Origin: Streptomyces griseus subsp. griseus
Lineage (GTDB): Bacteria > Actinomycetota > Actinomycetes > Streptomycetales > Streptomycetaceae
Assembly: GCF_003610995.1 (NCBI RefSeq)
Contig: NZ_CP032543.1
Span: 3,720,001 to 3,784,000, forward strand
DNA: 64,000 nucleotides
Direction: 5' to 3'
Shown: piece after piece, positions 33,804 through 45,022 of the stretch
Position numbering within the stretch: position 1 is the first letter of the stretch
How the letters are laid out: each line of letters opens with the position of its first letter
Made by a program: the position numbers and the translations under genes
The notes under the pieces: generated by a model
Seen by the model: only the letters and a program-made list of their open reading frames with translations
Told to the model about the DNA's origin: nothing
The model's database searches: none

Positions 33804-34121
33804 AAGAGTGGTGTTTCCAGACTCTCTCTCACCTGTGTGGTGCGAGCGCCTGGCGACATCCGGAAGATTAGCACGGTGAACAGGGTGGATTCACATCCGT
33901 TGTTTTGCCGATCCCTGGACGGGAAACGGGAACGCGGAGCCACCGCCCCCACTCCTCCAGAGAGCACCGCGTGTGCGGGACACTGTGAGGAGGCCACCTC
34001 TACGATCCGTGTGAGGGGTGACACTCATCCACAGGGCAGAGAAGGGGAACCAGCCGATTTCCCGACGCGTGGATACGATCAGTAAGCAGTACAGGGACGA
34101 TGACACCGGAGGAGGTGCCCC
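33804..34121. other. Intergenic region, tRNA-Leu / fhaA promoters
   Basis: The 318 bases hold the promoter of the minus-strand tRNA and, on the + strand, the leader of the fhaA operon, ending in the strong ribosome site GGAGGAGGT. No dyad or RNA gene is evident. The composition is less GC-rich around 33800-33900, as expected for a promoter. Confidence 0.5.
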
Positions 34122-34979
34122 ATGGGGGTCATGAAGCGTTTCGAGCAGCGCCTCGAGGGGCTGGTCAACGGCACCTTCGCCAAGGTCTTCAAGTCCGAGG
34201 TCCAGCCGGTCGAGATCGCAGGCGCCCTCCAGCGGGAGTGCGACAACAACGCGACGATCTGGAACCGCGAGCGGACCGTCGTCCCCAACGACTTCATCGT
34301 GGAGCTCAGCATCCCCGACTACGAGCGACTCAGCCCGTACTCGGGCCAGCTGGGCGACGAGCTGTCCGGCCTGGTGCGCGACTACGCCAAGCAGCAGCGC
34401 TACACCTTCATGGGCCCGATCAAGGTCCACCTGGAGAAGGCCGACGACCTCGACACCGGCCTCTACCGGGTGCGCAGCCGCACCCTGGCGTCGAGTTCGT
34501 CACAGCAGGACCAGTCCGACCAGCCCCAGCGGCCCGCTCCCGGGCGGCCCGCCGCCCCGCAGGCCCCCGGAGGCTACGGCTACCCCCCGGCCGCCGCTCC
34601 GCCGATGCCCGCGGCCCCGCCTCCCGGCGGTGGACGCCCGGCGGCCCCCATGAGCGACCGGCGCCCGCCGGCCGGGCCCGGCTCACTGCCGGACGCCCAG
34701 GTGCGGCGCTGGATCGAGATCAACGGCACCCGCCATCAGATTTCCCGCCCGACGTTGGTGATGGGACGATCCACCGACGCCGACGTGCGGATCGACGACC
34801 CCGGCGTATCGCGCCGGCACTGTGAGATCCGGACCGGAACGCCCTCGACGATCCAGGATCTCGGGTCCACCAACGGCATCGTGGTGGACGGGCAGCACAC
34901 CACCCGCGCTACGCTCCGCGACGGCTCACGGATCGTCGTGGGAAGCACCACCATCGTTTACCGGCAAGCCGAAGGGTGA
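34122..34979 (+). CDS. fhaA: FhaA: DUF3662 and FHA-domain protein
   Basis: The 285-aa protein has an N-terminal DUF3662 domain (about 1-115, MGVMKRFEQRLEGLVNGTFA). A Pro/Gly/Ala-rich linker follows, then a C-terminal FHA domain (about 195-283) with MGRSTDADVRI, SRRHCEI and GSTNGI for phosphothreonine binding. In mycobacteria FhaA binds phosphorylated targets of PknB, including the lipid II flippase MurJ/MviN. GGAGGAGGT precedes the ATG. It heads the fhaA-fhaB-pstP-rodA-pbpA-pknB block. Confidence 0.93.
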   Translation: MGVMKRFEQRLEGLVNGTFAKVFKSEVQPVEIAGALQRECDNNATIWNRERTVVPNDFIVELSIPDYERLSPYSGQLGDELSGLVRDYAKQQRYTFMGPIKVHLEKADDLDTGLYRVRSRTLASSSSQQDQSDQPQRPAPGRPAAPQAPGGYGYPPAAAPPMPAAPPPGGGRPAAPMSDRRPPAGPGSLPDAQVRRWIEINGTRHQISRPTLVMGRSTDADVRIDDPGVSRRHCEIRTGTPSTIQDLGSTNGIVVDGQHTTRATLRDGSRIVVGSTTIVYRQAEG

Positions 34980-34989
34980 AGCGGGGGCA

Positions 34990-35505
34990 ATGTCAGAGCT
35001 GACCCTGACGGTCATGCGGCTAGGTTTCCTGGCTGTTCTGTGGCTGTTCGTGATCGTGGCCGTCCAGGTCATCCGCAGCGACCTGTTCGGAACGCGCGTC
35101 ACGCAGCGCGGCTCACGCCGCACTGCCGCCGACGCGCGCCCGCAACAGGGCCGCCAACAACAAGCGGCGCCGCCCCAGCAGCGCCAGCAGCCCGGGCGCC
35201 AGCGCCGCGGGGCACCTACGAAGCTCGTCGTGTCCGAAGGCACCCTCACGGGGACCACGGTCGCGCTCCAGGGCCAGACCATCACCCTGGGCCGGGCCCA
35301 CGACTCGACGATCGTGCTGGACGACGACTACGCGTCCAGCAGGCATGCCAGGATCTATCCCGACCGGGACGGCCAGTGGATCGTGGAGGATCTCGGGTCC
35401 ACCAACGGCACGTATCTGGAACGGACCCGGCTCACCACCCCGACGCCTGTTCCGCTGGGCGCGCCGATCCGTATCGGCAAGACCGTCATCGAGCTGCGGA
35501 AGTAG
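34990..35505 (+). CDS. fhaB: FhaB: membrane-anchored FHA-domain protein
   Basis: The 171-aa protein has one N-terminal membrane helix (about 8-28, LGFLAVLWLFVIVAVQVI). A Gln/Arg-rich linker follows, then a C-terminal FHA domain with LGRAHDSTIVL, SSRHARI and GSTNGTYL. The homologue FipA/FhaB works at the septum under PknA/PknB phosphorylation. It begins 10 bases after fhaA. Confidence 0.93.
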   Translation: MSELTLTVMRLGFLAVLWLFVIVAVQVIRSDLFGTRVTQRGSRRTAADARPQQGRQQQAAPPQQRQQPGRQRRGAPTKLVVSEGTLTGTTVALQGQTITLGRAHDSTIVLDDDYASSRHARIYPDRDGQWIVEDLGSTNGTYLERTRLTTPTPVPLGAPIRIGKTVIELRK

Positions 35506-35514
35506 TACGACAAT

Positions 35515-35534
35515 GAGCGAGCGGAGCGAGCGAG
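35515..35534. repeat. GAGCGAGCGGAGCGAGCGAG repeat before pstP
   Basis: A short purine-rich repeat of GAGC/GAGCG units lies between fhaB and pstP. Similar short repeats recur in Streptomyces intergenic DNA. An in-frame small peptide beginning MSERSER is possible but unsupported. Confidence 0.4.
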
Positions 35535-35589
35535 CCGCGGCGGCCCCGACGACGGACGCTGCCCGGTTCCCGACCGGAGGGTGGGCAGT

Positions 35590-37092
35590 GTGGCTCGAGA
35601 CAGGCTGTACCCCGAGGCGGCGTCGACTGGGCAGGTGCGCATGAGTCTGTCCCTGCGCTTCGCCGCCGGATCGCACAAAGGCATGATCCGGGAGGGGAAC
35701 GAGGACTCCGGCTATGCCGGCCCGCGCCTGCTCGCCATCGCCGACGGCATGGGCGGCCAGGCGGCCGGTGAGGTCGCCAGCTCCGAGGTGATCTCCACGC
35801 TCGTCCAACTCGACGACGACGTACCGGGTTCGGACATCCTGACCTCCCTGGCCACGGCGGTCCAGCAGGCCAACGACCAGCTGCGCGTCATGGTCGAGGA
35901 GGACCCCCAGCTGGAGGGCATGGGCACCACGCTCACCGCCCTGCTCTGGACCGGCCAGCGGCTCGGCCTGGTGCACGTCGGCGACTCCCGCGCGTATCTG
36001 CTGCGCGACGGCGTCCTGACGCAGATCACCCAGGACCACACCTGGGTGCAGCGCCTCGTCGATGAAGGCCGCATCACCGAGGAAGAGGCAACCACCCACC
36101 CGCAGCGTTCCCTGCTGATGCGGGCGCTGGGCAGCGGCGACCATGTGGAGCCGGACCTCTCCATCCGCGAGGTCCGCGCCGGTGACCGCTATCTGATCTG
36201 CTCCGACGGCCTCTCCGGCGTGGTCTCGCACCAGACGATGGAAGAGACCCTGGCCAGCTACCAGGGCCCGCAGGAGACCATCCAGGAGCTCATCCAGCTC
36301 GCCCTGCGCGGCGGCGGCCCCGACAACATCACCTGCATCGTGGCCGACGTCCTGGACGTCGACAACAACGACACCCTGGCCGGCCGGCTCAGCGACACCC
36401 CGGTCGTCGTCGGCGCGGTCGCGGAGAACCAGGCGGCCCAGCTGAGCGACGGCGGGGCCATGCAGACCCCCGCCGGCCGCGCGGCCGGCCTCGGCCGCCC
36501 CGCACCGCCCCCCTCGGGCGGCTTCGGCCCGCCCGGCAGCGGTGACTCCGGTTACGGCTCCATGCCGGACGGCTCGTACGACTCCTACACGGACGACGAC
36601 CTCGCGAAGCCGCGCGGCGGCCGTAAGTGGCTGAAGCGTTCCGTCTTCACCGTGCTGGCCCTGGCCGTGATCGGCGGCGGCCTCTACGGCGGCTACCGCT
36701 GGACGCAGACGCAGTTCTACGTCGGCGCGCAGAACGAGAACGTGGCGCTGTTCCGCGGCATCAGCCAGGACCTCGCCTGGGTCTCGCTCTCCGAGGTCGA
36801 GAAGAACCACCCGGAGATCGAGCTCAAGTACCTGCCGCCGTACCAGCGCAAGCAGGTCGAGGCGACGATCGCCGAGGGCAACATCACCGACGCCCGCAAG
36901 AAGGTCGACGAGCTCGCCGCCCAGGCATCCGCCTGCAAGAAGGACGCGCAGCGCCGCGCGGCCGAGGCCGAGGCCGAGACTTCCGCCACTCCCCCCGCGA
37001 CGGGGACCAAGCCGAACACCGCGACTCCCACTCCCGGCCCCAGCCTCTCGGAGGAAGAGAAGAAGCTGGTCCCGCAGTGCGGTAAGCAGTAA
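35590..37092 (+). CDS. pstP: PstP: PP2C-type Ser/Thr phosphatase
   Basis: The 500-aa protein has a cytoplasmic PP2C domain (about 20-255) with metal-ligand motifs GNEDSGYAG, ADGMGGQAAGE, VGDSRAYL, SDGLSG and GGPDNITC. A Gly/Ser linker, one membrane helix (about 355-375) and an external C-terminal domain follow. PstP removes phosphates placed by PknB and its relatives. I chose GTG 35590 because GGAGG lies 9 bases before it; ATG 35641 (MSLSLRF) is the common alternative and has a weaker site. Confidence 0.9.
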   Translation: MARDRLYPEAASTGQVRMSLSLRFAAGSHKGMIREGNEDSGYAGPRLLAIADGMGGQAAGEVASSEVISTLVQLDDDVPGSDILTSLATAVQQANDQLRVMVEEDPQLEGMGTTLTALLWTGQRLGLVHVGDSRAYLLRDGVLTQITQDHTWVQRLVDEGRITEEEATTHPQRSLLMRALGSGDHVEPDLSIREVRAGDRYLICSDGLSGVVSHQTMEETLASYQGPQETIQELIQLALRGGGPDNITCIVADVLDVDNNDTLAGRLSDTPVVVGAVAENQAAQLSDGGAMQTPAGRAAGLGRPAPPPSGGFGPPGSGDSGYGSMPDGSYDSYTDDDLAKPRGGRKWLKRSVFTVLALAVIGGGLYGGYRWTQTQFYVGAQNENVALFRGISQDLAWVSLSEVEKNHPEIELKYLPPYQRKQVEATIAEGNITDARKKVDELAAQASACKKDAQRRAAEAEAETSATPPATGTKPNTATPTPGPSLSEEEKKLVPQCGKQ

Positions 37093-37114
37093 GCCGTAGG
37101 GGGCCTTCAGCACC

Positions 37115-38515
37115 ATGAGCGTTGTCACCAACACGACCACCATCGGCGCGATCGACGCACCGAGCCGCCGCAACACCGAACTGGCGCTGGTCATCTTCGC
37201 CATCGCCATCTCGGTGTTCGCCTACGCCAACGTGGGCCTCGCCCTCAACGGCGAACTGCCCTCGGGCATGCTCGGTTACGGAGCGGGGCTCGCCCTGCTC
37301 GGCGGCGTCGCCCACCTCGCGGTGCGCAGGTTCGCCAAGTACGCCGATCCGCTGCTGCTGCCCTTGGCCGTACTGCTGAACGGCCTCGGTCTGGCGATCA
37401 TCTGGCGCCTGGATCAGTCCGAACGGTTTCAGTCCCTGGCGACTTTCGCCCCGGCCGCTTCCAAGCAGCTGCTGTTCTCGGCGATCGGCGTGGGAACGCT
37501 CGTCGCGGTCCTGGCCATCCTGAAGGACCACCGCATCCTCCAGCGCTACACGTACATCTCCATGCTGGTGGCACTGTTCCTGCTGATCCTGCCGATGTTC
37601 TTCCCCTCGGTGAACGGCGCCAAGATCTGGATCAAGATTCCCGGGGTCGGCACGCTCCAGCCCGGCGAGTTCGCCAAGATCATCATCGCGGTGTTCTTCG
37701 CGGGCTACCTGATGGTCAAGCGCGACGCGCTGGCTCTGGCCAGCCGCCGGTTCATGGGCCTGTACCTGCCCCGCGGCCGCGACCTGGGCCCGATCCTGAT
37801 GGTCTGGGCCTTCTCGATCCTGATCCTGGTCTTCGAGACCGACCTCGGTTCCTCGCTGCTCTTCTTCGGCATGTTCGTCGTGATGCTGTACGTCGCCACC
37901 GAGCGCACCAGCTGGATCGTCTTCGGTCTGCTGATGTCCGCGATCGGTGCCGTCGGTGTCGCCTCGTTCGAACCGCACGTCCAGCAGCGCGTCACCGCCT
38001 GGCTCGACCCGTTCGCGGGCTGGGGTGAGCAGGCGGCGAGCGAGCAGATGGCCAAGTCCCTGATGGCCTTCGGCTCCGGAGGCACCCTCGGGACCGGTCT
38101 CGGGCAGGGGCACTCCGACCTGATCGGCTTCGCCGCCAACTCCGACTTCATCCTCGCTACCGTCGGCGAGGAGCTGGGTCTCGCCGGGATGATGGGCGTG
38201 CTCCTCGTCTACGGCCTGATCGTGGAGCGCGGGGTGCGCACCGCGCTGGCGGCCCGCGACCCGTTCGGCAAGCTCCTCGCGATCGGCCTCTCCGGATCCT
38301 TCGCCATCCAGGTGTTCGTCGTCGCCGGCGGTGTGATGGGGCTGATCCCACTCACCGGTATGACGATGCCGTTCCTGGCGGCGGGCGGTTCCTCCGTACT
38401 GGCGAACTGGGCCCTGATCGCCATCCTGATCCGGATCAGTGACACCGCACGCCGTCCCGCCCCGGCGCCCGCACCCTCGACCGACGCAGAGATGACGCAG
38501 GTGGTACGACCGTGA
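37115..38515 (+). CDS. rodA: RodA/FtsW-family SEDS peptidoglycan polymerase
   Basis: The 466-aa protein has about 10-12 membrane helices and SEDS landmarks: NGAKIWIKIPG, LQPGEFAKI, ETDLGSSLLFF, GQGHSDLIGFAANSDF and MGLIPLTGMTMPF. SEDS proteins polymerise glycan strands from lipid II and pair with a class B PBP, here the next gene. Its stop overlaps the GTG of pbpA, giving tight coupling. Confidence 0.93.
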   Translation: MSVVTNTTTIGAIDAPSRRNTELALVIFAIAISVFAYANVGLALNGELPSGMLGYGAGLALLGGVAHLAVRRFAKYADPLLLPLAVLLNGLGLAIIWRLDQSERFQSLATFAPAASKQLLFSAIGVGTLVAVLAILKDHRILQRYTYISMLVALFLLILPMFFPSVNGAKIWIKIPGVGTLQPGEFAKIIIAVFFAGYLMVKRDALALASRRFMGLYLPRGRDLGPILMVWAFSILILVFETDLGSSLLFFGMFVVMLYVATERTSWIVFGLLMSAIGAVGVASFEPHVQQRVTAWLDPFAGWGEQAASEQMAKSLMAFGSGGTLGTGLGQGHSDLIGFAANSDFILATVGEELGLAGMMGVLLVYGLIVERGVRTALAARDPFGKLLAIGLSGSFAIQVFVVAGGVMGLIPLTGMTMPFLAAGGSSVLANWALIAILIRISDTARRPAPAPAPSTDAEMTQVVRP

Positions 38516-39969
38516 ACAAGCCGCTGCGCCGGATCGCGATCTTCTGCGGGATCCTCGTCCTGGCCCTCCTGATCCGGGACAACTGGCTCCAGTACGTCCG
38601 TGCGGACGAGCTGAACAGCCACAAGTACAACCGCCGTGTCCAGATCGAGCGCTACGCCCATGAGCGCGGCGACATCATCGTGGACGGCAAGGCGATCACC
38701 GGCTCCGTCGAGACCGAGGACGGGGACTTCACGTACAAGCGGGTCTGGAAGGACGGACCCCTCTGGGCGCCCGTGACCGGCTACTCCTCGCAGGCCTTCG
38801 ACTCCTCGCAGCTGGAGAACCTCGAGGACGGCATCCTCACGGGCAACAGCGACCAGTTGTTCTTCAACCGGACGCTGTCGATGTTCACCGGGAAGAAGAA
38901 GCAGGGCGGCAACGTCGTCACCACTCTCAACGGCGCGGCGCAGACGGCGGCCTTCAAGGGGCTCGGCGAGAAGAAGGGCGCGGTCGTCGCCCTGGATCCG
39001 CAGACCGGCGCGATCCTGGCTCTCGCGAGCACCCCGTCGTACGACCCCTCGGTCTTCGCCGGGAACTCGCTCAAGGACTCGGACGCCCGGCAGCAGCTCC
39101 TGAAGGACAAGGACAAGCCGATGCTCAACCGGGCATTGCGCGAGACCTACCCGCCCGGCTCCACCTTCAAGGTCGTCACCGCCGCCGCGGCCCTGGAGAA
39201 CGGGCTCTACGACGACATCGACGCCAAGACGGAATCCCCGCTGCCCTGGACGCTGCCGCAGACGCAGATCCCGCTCCAGAACGAGGGCGACATCCCTTGC
39301 GAGAACGCCTCGTTGCGCGAGGCTCTGCGGGTGTCGTGCAACTCCGTCTTCGGGAAGATGAGCGACGACCTCGGCAACAAGAAGATGATCGAGCAGACGG
39401 ACAAGTTCGGCTTCAACAAGGAAGTCTTCACGCCCGTCCGCGCCGACGCGAGCATCTACCCCGAGGACAACAAGCCGCAGAACGCGATGGCCGGCATCGG
39501 TCAGGCGTCCAACCGGACCACCCCGCTCCAGATGGCCATGGTGGCCTCCGCCATCGCCAATGACGGCAAGCTGATGCAGCCGTACATGGTCGCCAAGCGC
39601 CAGGCGCCCAACCTGGACGACATCTACACCGCCGAGCCCGAGGAGCTCAGCCGGGCGCTGTCCGGCGAGAACGCCCAGAAGGTCCAGCAGATGATGGAGA
39701 CCGTCGTCAAGGACGGGACGGGAACCAGGGCACAGATCCCCGGCGTCACAGTGGGCGGCAAGACCGGTACCGCCCAGCACGGCCTGAACAACAGCGAGAA
39801 GCCGTACGCCTGGTTCATCTCGTACGCGAAGACCGACAACGGCTCCCCGGTCGCCGTCGCCGTCGTGGTCGAGGACGGCAACGCCAACCGGGACGACATC
39901 TCCGGTGGCGGACTGGCCGCCCCGATCGCGCGCGACGTGATGAAGGCGGTCGTCGACAGCAAGCAGTGA
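38512..39969 (+). CDS. pbpA: PbpA: class B penicillin-binding protein (transpeptidase)
   Basis: The 485-aa protein has an N-terminal membrane helix (about 7-24), a short dimerisation domain and a transpeptidase domain with active-site PGSTFK (SxxK), SCN (SxN) and GGKTGTA (KTG). It cross-links peptidoglycan made by the partner SEDS protein. The GTG start overlaps the rodA stop. Mycobacterial pbpA has the same neighbours and is tied to division and cell length. Confidence 0.93.
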   Translation: MNKPLRRIAIFCGILVLALLIRDNWLQYVRADELNSHKYNRRVQIERYAHERGDIIVDGKAITGSVETEDGDFTYKRVWKDGPLWAPVTGYSSQAFDSSQLENLEDGILTGNSDQLFFNRTLSMFTGKKKQGGNVVTTLNGAAQTAAFKGLGEKKGAVVALDPQTGAILALASTPSYDPSVFAGNSLKDSDARQQLLKDKDKPMLNRALRETYPPGSTFKVVTAAAALENGLYDDIDAKTESPLPWTLPQTQIPLQNEGDIPCENASLREALRVSCNSVFGKMSDDLGNKKMIEQTDKFGFNKEVFTPVRADASIYPEDNKPQNAMAGIGQASNRTTPLQMAMVASAIANDGKLMQPYMVAKRQAPNLDDIYTAEPEELSRALSGENAQKVQQMMETVVKDGTGTRAQIPGVTVGGKTGTAQHGLNNSEKPYAWFISYAKTDNGSPVAVAVVVEDGNANRDDISGGGLAAPIARDVMKAVVDSKQ

Positions 39970-40142
39970 GACCCGTCACGGCGGCCGCCCGTCCATACCG
40001 GACATCGCATACCGGTCGGATATCGGCTTGCCGGGTGCGGGCTGATCACCTGCCGCGTGCCCGGTAGCGTATGCGCGAACAGCGCACCGCCGGACCACAC
40101 ACACGGGTGCGGTCAGGACTGACGGAGAGGGCTGGAACAGTG

Positions 40143-42140
<1,998 letters not shown>

Positions 42141-42160
42141 CGCCCGCGCAGCTGTACGAG

Positions 42161-42200
42161 GAAGGGCCCCGGTCACCGTGGATGGTGACCGGGGCCCTTC
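42161..42200. terminator. Strong terminator after pknB
   Basis: A perfect 17-bp stem (42161-42177 with 42184-42200) has a 6-base loop. It ends the fhaA-pknB operon and may also stop the converging sortase transcript. Confidence 0.92.
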
Positions 42201-42238
42201 GTCGTTCCGGCGGGGCACAGGAAGTGGGGGGACGGGCC

Positions 42239-42967
42239 CTAGAGAAGCTCCACCGGCTTCGTGCGGTCCTTGTCGACCTTCTCCGTACGCTCCAGCTCGC
42301 CCCAGACGATGTACCGGTACTTCGACGTGTAGACCGGGGTGCAGGTCGTCAGTGTGATGTAGCGGCCGGGCTTCCTGACACCCGACTCCTCCGGGACCGG
42401 CTGGATCACGTCGACGTTGAACTTGGAGGTCTCGGGGAGCGACTTGTAGACCTTGTAGACGTACCAGGTGTCCTTGGTCTCGAAGACGACCGCGTCACCG
42501 TTCCTCAGCTTGTCGATGTTGTGGAACTTGGCGCCGTGCCCGTCCCGGTGGGCGGCCAGCGTGAAGTTGCCCTGGCCGTCCCAGGGGAGCGCGGAGGGGA
42601 CCGGGTCGGTGTAGTAGCCCGCGATGCCGTTGTTCAGGGTCTTGGGGTCGGTGCCCTTCTTGACCAGCACCTCGCCGTTCTTCATGGCGGGTACGTGCAG
42701 GAAGCCGATGCCGTCCTTGGTGTCCAGGGCGCCCGGACCCTCCGCCCACTTGCTGCGGACCGTGTCGCCCTGCTTGTCGGCCTCGCGGTCGGCGAGCACG
42801 TTGGTCCACCACAGGGAGTACGCGACGAAGAGCGCGAGCACCAGGCCCGCGGTGATCAGGAGCTCGCCGAAGACGCTGACGGCCGTGGCGATGGGGTGCC
42901 TGGCGGGCCGGGGCGCGGGGGGCGCGGACGCGTCGGTCCGCTCGTCGTGCTCGGTCCTCGCTGCCAC
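42239..42967 (-). CDS. srtE2: Class E sortase
   Basis: The 242-aa protein has an N-terminal membrane helix (about 27-48) and a sortase barrel with the catalytic His in LAAHRDGHGAKF, Cys in ITLTTCTPVYTS and Arg in KYRYIVWG. Class E enzymes recognise LAxTG-type signals and attach proteins such as long chaplins to the wall. The position beside pknB matches srtE2 (SCO3849) of S. coelicolor as I recall it; the 1/2 numbering is less sure than the class. It starts at GTG 42967. Confidence 0.88.
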   Translation of the reverse strand: MAARTEHDERTDASAPPAPRPARHPIATAVSVFGELLITAGLVLALFVAYSLWWTNVLADREADKQGDTVRSKWAEGPGALDTKDGIGFLHVPAMKNGEVLVKKGTDPKTLNNGIAGYYTDPVPSALPWDGQGNFTLAAHRDGHGAKFHNIDKLRNGDAVVFETKDTWYVYKVYKSLPETSKFNVDVIQPVPEESGVRKPGRYITLTTCTPVYTSKYRYIVWGELERTEKVDKDRTKPVELL

Positions 42968-42992
42968 CGCACCGCCCCTGTCGTGATGATGT

Positions 42993-44387
42993 TCAGCCCA
43001 CGAGCGCCTTGGGCTTCCCCTCGCTGCGCGGCCGTTCGTCGACCATCTTGCCCCAGACGATCAGCCGGTAGGTACTCGTGAACTCCGGTGTGCAGGTGGT
43101 CAGCGTGATGTACCGGCCGGGCTCGGTGAACCCGGATCCGACCGGGATCGGTTCGATCACCGAGATGTTGGACGGTGAGGTCTGCGGCAGGACGCTGGTC
43201 ATCTCGTACGTGTAGTACGCGTCCCGGGTCTCTACGACGATCGGGTCACCGGGGCTGAGCTTGTTGACGTAACGGAACGGCTCCCCGTGGGTGTTGCGGT
43301 GGCCGGCCACCGCGAAGTTGCCCTGCTCGTCCTCGGGCATCGCCGTCTTCAGCTTGCCCTCGCCGTAGTGGCCGAGCATGCCCCGGTCGAGGACCTTCTC
43401 CTTGTTGATGCCCTCGGCGATCGGGACGACGACGTCCAGCTTGGGGATGTGCATGATCGCGAAGCCCTGGCCGGGCGCGAACACCCCCGGTTTGCCCGCC
43501 CCGTTGGCCCACTCCTCCTGGATCTTGTTCGTCTCCTTGCCGGCGATCTGCTCGGCCCGGACGTTGGTCCACCAGAGCTGGTAGGTGACGAACAGCAGCA
43601 TCAGGACGCCCAGCGAGATGAAGATCTCGCCGACGGCCCGGCTGGCGACCACGGCCGGACTGTCCTTGGCCGCCTTCGCCGCGCGCCGTGCCTCCATCCG
43701 GGACATGGGGGCGGCGGCGGGCTTGGTGCCAGCCGCCGTGGCCGTGGGGGCGGGGCGGCGGCCGCGCCCCTTGGCCGCCTTACGCCGCTCGGCCCGCCCG
43801 CCGGTGACCGGCTCGGACGGCGCCGACCGCTCGGCCCGTTCAGCCGGCTCGTACGGCTCCGTCGGCTCGAATCGTCCGGTCGGCCCGTCTGTCTCGGTCG
43901 GCTCGGGTCTTTCGCCCGGCTCCGCCACTATTCGCCGGGTCTCAGCCGCCCGCAGCCCCAGGGTCTCGTCGGCCGGAGGCACCGGGACGGAGGCCGCTAC
44001 GGGAACGGGAGCGGAAACAGGAGCGGCAACGGGGCCGGGCGCGGGCGCGGGAGGAGGTCCGGGGGAGGGCGCAGGCGCCTGCTGGGAGCCGTACCAGTCC
44101 CGTTGGTACCCCTCGGGGTCGTACCACTCGCTCGGGGCCCCCTGCGGCTGCTCAGGCCCCCCGTAAGCCAACGGCCCGCCGCCCGCGTCCCCCTGGGCGG
44201 ACTCGCTCCGGAACCACGGGGAGGCGTGCTGCCCGGGCAGCGGATCGTGGGGCGGGTCCGGCAGCGGATCGCTGAGCGGGTCCGCGAGGCCGTCCACCGC
44301 CGCGACGAACGCCCCGTCGGTCCCGTACGCCCCGTGCGCGTACGGGCCCTGAGGTCCGGTGCCGTCCTCGGGGCGGGGTGCGGTCAC
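42993..44387 (-). CDS. srtE1: Class E sortase with long disordered N-terminus
   Basis: The 464-aa protein has a cytoplasmic Pro/Glu/Ala-rich N-terminus of about 240 residues with Pro-Leu-Pro and TEPYEPAER-like repeats. A membrane helix (about 260-280) and a sortase barrel with AVAGHRNTHGEPF, LTTCTPEFTS and STYRLIVWG follow. The N-terminal tail is much longer than the catalytic unit needs and could be a phosphorylation or partner-binding region. GTG 44387 overlaps the pabA stop. Gene numbering follows remembered synteny. Confidence 0.87.
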   Translation of the reverse strand: MTAPRPEDGTGPQGPYAHGAYGTDGAFVAAVDGLADPLSDPLPDPPHDPLPGQHASPWFRSESAQGDAGGGPLAYGGPEQPQGAPSEWYDPEGYQRDWYGSQQAPAPSPGPPPAPAPGPVAAPVSAPVPVAASVPVPPADETLGLRAAETRRIVAEPGERPEPTETDGPTGRFEPTEPYEPAERAERSAPSEPVTGGRAERRKAAKGRGRRPAPTATAAGTKPAAAPMSRMEARRAAKAAKDSPAVVASRAVGEIFISLGVLMLLFVTYQLWWTNVRAEQIAGKETNKIQEEWANGAGKPGVFAPGQGFAIMHIPKLDVVVPIAEGINKEKVLDRGMLGHYGEGKLKTAMPEDEQGNFAVAGHRNTHGEPFRYVNKLSPGDPIVVETRDAYYTYEMTSVLPQTSPSNISVIEPIPVGSGFTEPGRYITLTTCTPEFTSTYRLIVWGKMVDERPRSEGKPKALVG

Positions 44388-45022
44388 GCGGCGGCCTTGC
44401 CCACCACCGGCGCGAGACCCGCCGACCGCGCCACGGCCCCCCGGTCGCCGCACTGCTCCAGCCAGTTGGCAAGCATCAGGTGGCCGTGCTCGGTGAGCAC
44501 CGACTCGGGGTGGAACTGCACGCCCTCCACGGCCCGGTCCCGGTGGCGCAGGCCCATGATGATGCCGTCCGCCGTGCGGGCCGTGACCTCCAGCTCCGTG
44601 GGCAGCGCGGCCGGTTCGGCGGCGAGCGAGTGGTAGCGGGTGGCGGTGAAGGGGGAGGGCAGTCCGGCGAAGACGCCCTTGCCCTCGTGGGTCACCGGGG
44701 AGGTCTTGCCGTGCAGCAGCTCGGGGGCCCGGTCGACGACACCGCCGTACGCGACCGCCATGGACTGCATCCCCAGACAGACGCCGAAGACCGGAACGCC
44801 GGTGTCCGCGCAGTGGCGCACCATCTCGACGCAGACCCCGGCCTGCTCGGGCGTGCCGGGGCCGGGGGAGAGCATGACGCCGTCGAAGCCGTCCTGGGCG
44901 TGGGCGGTGGTCACCTCGTCGTTGCGCAGCACCTCGCACTCGGCACCGAGCTGGTAGAGGTACTGGACGAGGTTGAAGACGAAGCTGTCGTAGTTGTCCA
45001 CGACGAGGATGCGTGCGCTCAC
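44384..45022 (-). CDS. pabA: Aminodeoxychorismate/anthranilate synthase component II
   Basis: The 212-aa glutamine amidotransferase has the class I triad: Cys in FGVCLGMQS and His/Glu in VQFHPES. It supplies ammonia to component I for p-aminobenzoate (folate) or anthranilate. This locus carries the same gene in mycobacteria (trpG/pabA), without component I beside it. GTG 45022 overlaps the stop of the small membrane-protein gene. Confidence 0.9.
   Translation of the reverse strand: MSARILVVDNYDSFVFNLVQYLYQLGAECEVLRNDEVTTAHAQDGFDGVMLSPGPGTPEQAGVCVEMVRHCADTGVPVFGVCLGMQSMAVAYGGVVDRAPELLHGKTSPVTHEGKGVFAGLPSPFTATRYHSLAAEPAALPTELEVTARTADGIIMGLRHRDRAVEGVQFHPESVLTEHGHLMLANWLEQCGDRGAVARSAGLAPVVGKAAA

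Noticed and set aside
33738..34024. Open frames across tRNA-Leu and the fhaA leader
   Set aside because: They overlap a confident tRNA gene and show irregular codon use.
35513..35644. Small frame starting MSERSER between fhaB and pstP
   Set aside because: It overlaps the pstP start region in another frame, has no ribosome site, and begins inside a simple GAGC repeat.
43287..44636. 449-codon plus-strand frame opposite a sortase
   Set aside because: It is a shadow of the sortase N-terminal low-complexity tail and carries no recognisable domain.
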